Positions 33,268-38,741 of a stretch of DNA of 38,741 nt are shown piece by piece. Source of the DNA: Alphaproteobacteria bacterium (GTDB lineage: Bacteria > Pseudomonadota > Alphaproteobacteria > Rhizobiales > Devosiaceae). Location of the stretch: NCBI GenBank assembly GCA_018818925.1, contig JAHJQZ010000144.1, positions 1 to 38,741 on the forward strand, given 5' to 3'. The position numbers and the translations under genes were made by a program. Under the pieces are notes generated by a model. It worked only from the letters and a program-made list of their open reading frames with translations. It ran no database searches and had not been told where the DNA came from. Every line of letters begins with the position of its first letter. Position 1 is the stretch's first letter.

Positions 33268-33878
33268 CGGGGCGGAGCCGGGACCGGCGCTCCGCCTTCG
33301 GCCGGCGGTGGTTCGTTTGCCACGACCGGCAGCGCCGGAAGGTTGGAGCAATCGAGTTCGGCCAGCCTCTTGCGATAGCTTTCGAGCATGGCGCGGTGCG
33401 GCGGCGCCAGCCGGACCGTCGCGAACACCTGGTTGCCGGGGCTTTCGACCAGAAGGAAATCGCTTTGCTCGGCGATGTCGCGCTCGGCCAATAGCCGCGT
33501 CTGCGCCGGATTGAAGATGCCGAGATTGAGCCGGTTCGCCGTCGCCGCCCGGTGCGTGGTGCTGAAAAAGGCGATGCCATCGGTGTTGAACACCGAAACC
33601 GACCAGAAATCGTCGGGCAGGCGCCCGGAGACGATGCCAGGCCCGTCGTCGAGATCGAGCCGGCACACGGCCACGGCAAGGGCCGGGTCGAGCTCCAGAG
33701 GGTTGCCTTCGCCGATGGCCGGGGCATCGAGCAGGGCGATCTCTCCCGGTTCGGCAATCGCCGCCATGCGGTTCCACAGGTCGTTGTTGGCGAGGCGCGG
33801 CAGGTTGAGAATGACGATCAGGTGGATGATCAGCCCGAGAAACACGCCGCCCAGCGTCCACAGCACGAACCGCGTCAT
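33255..33878 (-). CDS. DUF1254-like membrane-anchored protein
   Basis: 207 aa. One N-terminal membrane helix (FVLWTLGGVFLGLIIHLIVIL), the rest probably periplasmic. The core DPALAVAVCRLDLDDGPGIVSGRLPDDFWSVSVFNTDG fits DUF1254. A Pro-rich tail ends the chain. ATG 33878 is chosen because it gives an ATGA overlap with the DUF1214 stop and GGGGGAG 6 nt upstream; ATG 33884 is two codons earlier. Family function unknown, though DUF1254 and DUF1214 proteins normally occur together. The 3' end overlaps the convergent lipoprotein gene by 13 bp. Confidence 0.78.
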   Translation of the reverse strand: MTRFVLWTLGGVFLGLIIHLIVILNLPRLANNDLWNRMAAIAEPGEIALLDAPAIGEGNPLELDPALAVAVCRLDLDDGPGIVSGRLPDDFWSVSVFNTDGIAFFSTTHRAATANRLNLGIFNPAQTRLLAERDIAEQSDFLLVESPGNQVFATVRLAPPHRAMLESYRKRLAELDCSNLPALPVVANEPPPAEGGAPVPAPPRQPQ

Positions 33879-34450
33879 GCGCATCTCCCCCTTGTGATCG
33901 AGGGCATTTCGCTCGACGACCAGTCTCGCCCGCCGGCGATCGGCGTGTCGTAGAGCCGCAGAACCAGACGGAAGGCGCCGGTGCCGGCGATCTCGAGCCA
34001 GTCGCCGGGCACAAGGTTCGGACCGATTGCGATCATGGCGGAACCGTCGGCGGCGCGGGTCAGGTGATAGCTGTCGAGATAGGGCAGGGAAGCCGACACG
34101 GCGATGTTGCGGCCGTCGGGATCGACGGCGCTAAGCGTCCACAACGTCGCCGTCGGCGTCTTGCCGTCGACGAGATAGGTGCAGGCGGCATCGAGCGGCT
34201 GACCGTCGCTGTCGGTTTCGGCGACGAACCTGAGGCCCTCGCTCGAGCCGAGCTGCAACGCGCCATGTCGCGCCAGATAGGCGCGCGTATAGGGGTCGGG
34301 ATGGGGTCCGCCGGTTTCGGGCCAGGCCAGCCAGGGACCGATCTGCCTTGCGCCGACGAGCCGTCCGTCGGTCAGGGCATAATAGGACAGGCCGAGTCCG
34401 AGACCGAGCGCGATCAGGGCCGCATAAAGCAGGTAAACGATGAAGCGCAC
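33875..34450 (-). CDS. DUF1214 domain membrane-anchored protein
   Basis: 191 aa. N-terminal membrane helix (IVYLLYAALIALGLGLGLSYYAL), then a beta-rich periplasmic domain with the DUF1214 pattern: TATLWTLSAVDPDG, ...AADGSAMIAIGPNLVPGDWLEIAGTGAFRLVLRLYDTP. The start is GTG 34450, with GCGGAG about 8 nt upstream and 3 nt after the PBP1A stop, so it is in the PBP1A operon. The next gene overlaps by ATGA. Role unknown; an envelope function is inferred from location and neighbours. Confidence 0.8.
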   Translation of the reverse strand: MRFIVYLLYAALIALGLGLGLSYYALTDGRLVGARQIGPWLAWPETGGPHPDPYTRAYLARHGALQLGSSEGLRFVAETDSDGQPLDAACTYLVDGKTPTATLWTLSAVDPDGRNIAVSASLPYLDSYHLTRAADGSAMIAIGPNLVPGDWLEIAGTGAFRLVLRLYDTPIAGGRDWSSSEMPSITRGRCA

Positions 34451-34453
34451 GGG

Positions 34454-36652
34454 CTAGCGCTCCGCTGGCGGGCTAAAGGAGGCGCGCATCTGCGGCTGTG
34501 CGCTCGCCGCGATGGCGGCGCGCCGGAACAGTGCCGAAAGGTCTTCGAGCTTGTCGGCCGCGTCGGGCTGGAGCGTCGGAGGCCGGGTCACGACCTCCTC
34601 GCCGGCCTCGGCCGTCTCGACCACGGGCTTATAGGGCTCGGGCGTAAAGTCGACGCCGAAAACCGGCTTGATCTCGATATTGGAATGGGCGAAGGCCATG
34701 AACTTCTGCCAGGTCATGGCCGGCAGCGCTCCGCCGGTGACGCGCGCCATCGGATGATAGTCGTCATTGCCGAACCACACGGCGGCGACGTAGTTGCCGG
34801 TGAAGCCGCAGAACCAGGCATCGCGATAGGACGAGGTCGTGCCGGTCTTGCCGGCGGCCGGCACCCCTTCAACCTTGGCGCGGGTGCCGGTGCCCGAGGT
34901 GACGACGTTGCGCATCATCATGTTCATGTTGGCCACGACGTCCTCGCTGAGGACGCGCTCGCGCGCGGCGCCGAGATCGTGTTCGAAAACCGGCTCGCCC
35001 CTGAGCGTGGTGATGCGGATGATGCCGACGCCAGGCGTCTTGTAGCCGCCGCTGGCAAAGGACGAATAGGCCGATGTCATGTCGAGCACGGAAACCGAGA
35101 CGACGCCGAGCGGAAGCGAGCGGGTGACCGGGAAGTCGTTGGAAATGCCGAGCCGGTGCGCCATGTCGGCGATGGGCTGGCGCCCGGTCTTGGTCGACAG
35201 CGTTACCGGCACCGTGTTGATCGACCGCGAAAAGGCGGAAAGGATCGTCACCGTGCCGGCATAGGAGTGGCCGTAATTCTGCGGGCACCAATTGCCGATG
35301 CAGACCGGCCGGTCGGTGATCAGCGAATCCGGCGTCAGATCGAGCATTTCGAGCGCGGTGGCATAAACGAAGGGCTTGAACGACGAGCCGGGCTGGCGCG
35401 CCGAGACGATGGCGCGGTTGTATTGCGACTCGCCATAATCGAGCCCGCCGACCATGGCGCGCACGGCGCCATTGGGTTCGGCTACCACCATCGCCGCCTG
35501 GCTGACATCGTAGCGCTCGCCGTTTTCGCGGATGATCGAGGTCACCGCCTCCTCGGCATAGGATTGCAGCGTCGGATCGATGGTGGTGCGCACGATGAAC
35601 CCGACATCGTCGCGACCGGCGACGATCTTCTTGGTTTCCTCGAATACCCAGTCGAGGAAATAGTTGGGCGAATTGATCTGCGCCGACTGGTCGATGGGCG
35701 TCGCCGGATTGCGCCGCGCCACCGCCACCTGGCCCTCGGTGAAATAGCCCGCGTCGACCATGCGCGACAAAACGACATTGGCCCGGCCGCGCGCCGCGGC
35801 GAGATCGACATGCGGCGCGTAGCGGGTCGGCGCCTTGAACAGTCCGGCCAGCATGGCCGATTCCGCCAGATCCACGTCCTTGACGGACTTGCCGAAATAG
35901 AACTCCGCCGCTGCCGTCACGCCGAAATTGCCACCGCCCATATAGGCGCGGTCGAAATAGAGCTTGAGGATCTCGTCCTTGGTGTAGTGGGTCTCGAGCC
36001 AGATCGACAGGAACGCCTCCTTGATCTTGCGCTCGATGGTGCGCTCGGAGGAAAGGAACAGGTTCTTGGCGAGCTGCTGGGTGATCGAGGAACCGCCCTG
36101 CAGCGAGGAATCGCCGGAGGCATTGGTGACGAGGGCGCGCAGCGTGCCGGCGATGTCGATGCCGAAATGCTCGTAGAAATGCTGGTCCTCGGTGGCGAGC
36201 GTCGCCTGCTTGAGCACTTCGGGGATCTGGTCGAGGGTGACTGAATCGTCGGCGCGGATGCCGCGCCGGCCGATCTCGTTGCCATAGCGGTCGAGGAAGA
36301 TGATGGCGTAGTCCTCGGCCTTGTTGATTTCCCCGCTCGCCGTCACGTCGAAGGCCGGCAGGGCGAGCGCCGTCATCAGCACGAGGCCGATGGCGAGGAA
36401 ACTGAGCCCGTCCGAGACCATCTCGACGAAAAAGCGCCGGATTCCGGTGACGCGGAACCGGTCCATGAAATCCTGGACCGAGGTGTAATTGTCCGAAAGC
36501 GATGCGAAAAAGTCGTAAAGCGAGGAATCGATCAGCGCGTCCGCCTCGAGCAGGCGCGTGCGACCTTTCTTCTGCTTCTTTTTGGCGTAGAAGGGGTCCT
36601 GCATCTGCGAATACGCGCCCGGCTTGAATCCCGATCCTGACGGCAGGGACAT
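34454..36652 (-). CDS. Class A penicillin-binding protein (PBP1A/1C-like, bifunctional)
   Basis: 732 aa. Builds peptidoglycan: glycan polymerisation and peptide cross-linking in the periplasm. Cytoplasmic N-terminal tail of about 80 residues, one membrane helix (about 83-101), GT51 glycosyltransferase domain with catalytic Glu155 (ATEDQHFYEHFGID) and QGGSSITQQLAKNLFL, then the transpeptidase domain with SxxK Ser423-Lys426 (GSSFKPFVY), SxN at 477-479 (SIN) and KTG at 602-604 (GKTGTTSSYRDAWF). All motifs are intact. The C-terminal 80 residues are low-complexity. ATG 36652 has a weak ribosome site. It heads an operon with DUF1214 and DUF1254 proteins. Confidence 0.95.
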   Translation of the reverse strand: MSLPSGSGFKPGAYSQMQDPFYAKKKQKKGRTRLLEADALIDSSLYDFFASLSDNYTSVQDFMDRFRVTGIRRFFVEMVSDGLSFLAIGLVLMTALALPAFDVTASGEINKAEDYAIIFLDRYGNEIGRRGIRADDSVTLDQIPEVLKQATLATEDQHFYEHFGIDIAGTLRALVTNASGDSSLQGGSSITQQLAKNLFLSSERTIERKIKEAFLSIWLETHYTKDEILKLYFDRAYMGGGNFGVTAAAEFYFGKSVKDVDLAESAMLAGLFKAPTRYAPHVDLAAARGRANVVLSRMVDAGYFTEGQVAVARRNPATPIDQSAQINSPNYFLDWVFEETKKIVAGRDDVGFIVRTTIDPTLQSYAEEAVTSIIRENGERYDVSQAAMVVAEPNGAVRAMVGGLDYGESQYNRAIVSARQPGSSFKPFVYATALEMLDLTPDSLITDRPVCIGNWCPQNYGHSYAGTVTILSAFSRSINTVPVTLSTKTGRQPIADMAHRLGISNDFPVTRSLPLGVVSVSVLDMTSAYSSFASGGYKTPGVGIIRITTLRGEPVFEHDLGAARERVLSEDVVANMNMMMRNVVTSGTGTRAKVEGVPAAGKTGTTSSYRDAWFCGFTGNYVAAVWFGNDDYHPMARVTGGALPAMTWQKFMAFAHSNIEIKPVFGVDFTPEPYKPVVETAEAGEEVVTRPPTLQPDAADKLEDLSALFRRAAIAASAQPQMRASFSPPAER

Positions 36653-36714
36653 TTCACAATACCACGGCTAAAAGCAAGGCTTGCGTCGCGGCGCGCGCTT
36701 TGCGGAAGGACACA

Positions 36715-37164
36715 ATGGCGTTCTGGGAGGACAAACGGCTCGATCAGATGACCGACGCGGAGTGGGAGGCGCTGTGCGACGGCTGCGGGCGCTGCTGCCT
36801 GATCAAGCTCGAGGACGAGGATACGGGCGAAATCTGGACTTCGGACGTCAGGTGCCGGCTGCTCGACGGCACGAGCTGCCGCTGCACCGACTATCCAGAC
36901 CGCAAGAGCAAGGTTCCCGACTGCATCAAGCTCGATCTCGACAACCTCAAATCCATCGGCTGGATCCCGACCACTTGCGCCTATCGGCGCCTGGCCGAGG
37001 GCAAGGGCCTTGCCTGGTGGCATCCGCTCGTTTCAGGCGATCCGCAGACAGTGATCGCCGCCGGCATTTCGGTGTCGGGGCGCACGCTGGCGGAAAAGGA
37101 TGTGCCGGAGGACGAATGGGAGAACCACATCGCCTCCTGGCCGGAATGGGATCCGGAGGAGTAG
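36715..37164 (+). CDS. YcgN/UPF0260 family cysteine-cluster protein
   Basis: 149 aa, cytoplasmic. Opens FWEDKRLDQMTDAEWEALCDGCGRCC, the family signature, with Cys21, Cys24, Cys27 and Cys28 and further Cys at 47, 55, 57, 70 and 88. The pattern resembles a metal- or Fe-S-binding cluster; function is not established. ATG 36715 has GAAGGA close upstream (4 nt); the frame extends 5 codons to a TTG that is less likely. Divergent from PBP1A. Repeat module C follows 7 nt after the stop. Confidence 0.9.
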   Translation: MAFWEDKRLDQMTDAEWEALCDGCGRCCLIKLEDEDTGEIWTSDVRCRLLDGTSCRCTDYPDRKSKVPDCIKLDLDNLKSIGWIPTTCAYRRLAEGKGLAWWHPLVSGDPQTVIAAGISVSGRTLAEKDVPEDEWENHIASWPEWDPEE

Positions 37165-37170
37165 GTCTTT

Positions 37171-37300
37171 TACCTCTCCCTTTGGGGGAGAGCTCGGACT
37201 GTAGCGCAGCGAAGGTCCGGGTGAGGGGGCCTTTGCAGGGTTGCAGGAAGGCCCCCTCACCCGCCGCTTCGCGTCGACCTCTCCCCCGAGGGGAGAGGTA
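37171..37300. repeat. Large palindromic intergenic repeat, module C copy 2
   Basis: 130 bp, TACCTCTCCC...GGGAGAGGTA arms with the inner pair GGGTGAGGGGGCC and GGCCCCCTCACCC. It starts 7 nt after the YcgN stop. Two of the arm positions differ from copy 1. Confidence 0.9.
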
Positions 37301-37323
37301 ACGGTCGGCGCTCGCCGCTCGCG

Positions 37324-37365
37324 CTTCCCTCCTCTTGATGGGGAGGGATTGAGGGTGGGGCGGGC
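37324..37365 (-). repeat. Intergenic repeat, module D copy 2
   Basis: CTTCCCTCCTCTTGATGGGG followed by AGGGATTGAGGGTGGGGCGG. This is the reverse complement of the 29370-29412 copy with a few substitutions. It lies between module C copies 2 and 3. Confidence 0.8.
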
Positions 37366-37407
37366 GAGAAAACTCTCGCTGCGCGCCTGCCGTCGCCCGG
37401 CCTCTTC

Positions 37408-37538
37408 CACCTCTCCCTTTGGGGGAGAGGTCGGGCCTTCGCATGGCGAAGGACCGGGTGAGGGGGCCTGCGCGGCGTTTGCAGCAAGGCCCCCTCACCC
37501 GCCGCTTCGCGTCGACCTCTCCCCCAAGGGGAGAGGTG
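37408..37538. repeat. Large palindromic intergenic repeat, module C copy 3
   Basis: 131 bp, same orientation and structure as copies 1 and 2. It ends 3 bp before the FlhB-tail stop codon (37542), so it is the 3' end structure of that transcript. Confidence 0.92.
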
Positions 37539-37541
37539 AGG

Positions 37542-37820
37542 CTACCGCATCTTCTCGCGCGTTCGCAGAACATAGCCGATGACCTCGGCGACGGCCTTGT
37601 AGAGCTCGACCGGGATCAGCTCGTCGAGTTCGACCCGCGACAGCGCCTCGGCAAGTTCGGGATTGGTGTCGATGACGACGCCGTGTTCTCCGGCCAGTTC
37701 GACGATGCGCTGGGCGATGAGGCCGCGTCCCTTGGCGACGACGCGCGGCGCCGCGTCCTCGCCCTTTTCGTAGGCGAGGGCGACGGCCACGTCCTTGAGG
37801 CTCGGCTTGTCGTCGTTCAT
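37542..37820 (-). CDS. FlhB C-terminal-domain paralogue (type III export switch-like, FhlB type)
   Basis: 92 aa, cytoplasmic. Matches the FlhB/YscU tail after the cleavage site: VAVALAYEKGEDAAPRVVAKGRGLIAQRIVELAGEHGVVIDTNPELAEALSRVELDELIPVELYKAVAEVIGYVL. The NPTH autocleavage motif and the membrane half are absent, so it is the stand-alone FhlB-type protein, which can substitute for the FlhB tail in flagellar export in some bacteria. ATG 37820 overlaps the stop of the FliK-like gene (ATGA), so the two are coupled. A link to flagellar export is supported by both genes but no structural flagellar gene is seen in the window. Confidence 0.88.
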   Translation of the reverse strand: MNDDKPSLKDVAVALAYEKGEDAAPRVVAKGRGLIAQRIVELAGEHGVVIDTNPELAEALSRVELDELIPVELYKAVAEVIGYVLRTREKMR

Positions 37821-38741
37821 GTGTCGCGGTCCAGGTAATGGCTCGAGGGTTTCTGTGTGGCGGCCGGAAAAGCGGAAGGCGGCGGCGCGCCCAGGCGCCG
37901 CACCCGCAGCGCCCCGGGCATGAGGCCGCCCGCCGCCAGGCCGTCGGCCAATTCACCAAGACCGGCCGTGAGCGCCTCGACGGTCTCCGGTTCGGCCGCC
38001 GACAGGACGACAATGGTCCGGCCGCCCAAAAGCCCGACCTCGGCCCCGACCTCGCCGATGACGCTGGCATTGATGGAAAACTGCACCCGCCAGGCCGGAT
38101 TGCGCCTATCGGGCGTGTCGCCCTCGTCGTCGCGGCTGATGACAAGGCTCAGGACGCCGGGCTGCTGGCCCAGCGTCACCGGCAGGTCGAGGTGAACGTC
38201 CTTGTGGGCGGCGGGGGCGGCATCGGGCCGGTCGGGCAGGGAAGCGATCTGTCCGAGGCGCAGCCGCGACAGCGCCGCGTCGGTCTGCGATAAAAGCGTC
38301 TTGCCGATATCGGTGATCGGCCGATCGTCGACCGCATCCGGGGACGGTGCCGGTGCCGGCGCCCGCGGCGCTACGCCGGGCTGCGGCGGCGGCGGCGATT
38401 TGCCGGCCAGAACCAAGGGCCTGGCTTCCGGGCCGAGCCAGAAGCCGAGCACCTGGCGCAGCGTCAAAAGCACAGCCTTGAGGTCGCCTTCGACGGCGGC
38501 ATTGCCGGCGCCGGCGCCGAGTCGCGATTCGAGAAAGGCGCCTGAGCGCACGATGGCGCGTTGCAGGGCCTGGGCGTCCGGTCCCTCGCCGTCGAGCGGC
38601 AGGACGGCGGCGGACAGGCGGACGATGGCGCGCTGGACCGCGTCGGGAAGTTCGCGCGCCCTGTCGCCGAGTTTGAGCACCGAGGCCAGCAGCACCGAGA
38701 CCGAATTCTGGTTGCCGAGCGCGGCGAGCGTGGCCTGGGAC
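37817..38741 (-). CDS. FliK-like hook-length control protein, 5' part beyond the window
   Basis: The frame is open to the right edge, so at least 307 codons belong to the gene and its start is not seen. Helical N-terminal part, a Pro/Ala-rich linker (about 100-120 residues after GTG 38695), then a C-terminal domain like Flg_hook (FliK C): HLDLPVTLGQQPGVLSLVISRDDEG, WRVQFSINASVIGEVGAEVGLLGGRTIVVLSAAEPETVEALTAGLGELADGLAAGGL. FliK sets hook length and triggers the export switch, which fits the FlhB-tail gene coupled to it. Sequence likeness is moderate, so a different flagellar or secretion role is possible. Confidence 0.7.
   Translation of the reverse strand, partial: SQATLAALGNQNSVSVLLASVLKLGDRARELPDAVQRAIVRLSAAVLPLDGEGPDAQALQRAIVRSGAFLESRLGAGAGNAAVEGDLKAVLLTLRQVLGFWLGPEARPLVLAGKSPPPPQPGVAPRAPAPAPSPDAVDDRPITDIGKTLLSQTDAALSRLRLGQIASLPDRPDAAPAAHKDVHLDLPVTLGQQPGVLSLVISRDDEGDTPDRRNPAWRVQFSINASVIGEVGAEVGLLGGRTIVVLSAAEPETVEALTAGLGELADGLAAGGLMPGALRVRRLGAPPPSAFPAATQKPSSHYLDRDT

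Noticed and set aside
30865-37538. The three module C copies as a CRISPR-like array
   Set aside because: Copies are about 130 bp palindromes, two of them 237 bp apart and the third 6 kb away; no regular spacers and no cas genes.

Overview
The window looks like a chromosomal segment of an alphaproteobacterium of the order Hyphomicrobiales (Rhizobiales). The support is high GC with strongly GC-biased third positions, a MucR/Ros regulator, a DnaA C-terminal-like protein next to a DUF6456 protein, DUF1491, DUF2336 and probable DUF5330 proteins, a group of palindromic intergenic repeats of the kind common in this order, and a FlhB-tail/FliK-like flagellar pair. Genus cannot be fixed from the sequence; a Devosia-like or related lineage is only a guess. 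No rRNA, tRNA, CRISPR array, transposase or phage gene was seen.

Layout. (1) 149-7348, minus strand: a five-gene operon for an Opp/Dpp-type ABC importer (Tat-exported binding protein, two permeases, fused double ATPase) ending in an allophanate hydrolase. A GntR/FCD regulator (7718-8410) is divergent, and three TGTATRC sites lie in the shared promoter region. (2) 8623-13533, plus strand: a ferric-iron-type ABC importer (ATPase, binding protein, fused permease) with a beta-CASP-like metallo-beta-lactamase protein between ATPase and binding protein. (3) 13699-16308, minus strand: oligopeptidase B and methionine-R-sulfoxide reductase B. (4) 16485-22482, plus strand: a complete seven-gene Mrp/Pha/Mnh cation/proton antiporter operon, mostly coupled by ATGA or similar overlaps, with two perfect palindromes upstream. 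(5) 22615-25640: mucR, the DnaA-C-like/DUF6456 pair, sufE and a small secreted or anchored protein. (6) 25978-29091, plus strand: a membrane PAS histidine kinase coupled to a membrane-anchored peptidoglycan-binding protein, then DUF1491. (7) 29092-31031: a mosaic of palindromic repeats around one AT-richer orphan gene for a membrane/coiled-coil protein. (8) 31032-37164: a DUF2336 protein, a small conserved-looking protein, a lipoprotein, a PBP1A-DUF1214-DUF1254 cluster and a YcgN-type cysteine protein. (9) 37165-38741: more repeats and a FlhB-tail/FliK-like pair, the latter cut by the window end.

How the genes work together. Region 1 reads as uptake of a nitrogen-rich compound followed by cytoplasmic breakdown to ammonia and CO2, under a GntR-type repressor. 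Region 2 reads as a metal or phosphonate-like importer with an unexplained hydrolase. Region 4 provides sodium and alkali tolerance. Regions 5, 6 and 8 are mostly core alphaproteobacterial functions: regulation, Fe-S assembly, cell envelope and signalling.

The least explained parts are the MBL gene inside an importer operon, the DnaA-C/DUF6456 pair with its own palindrome, the paired palindromes before mrpA, and the AT-richer gene set between permuted repeats.
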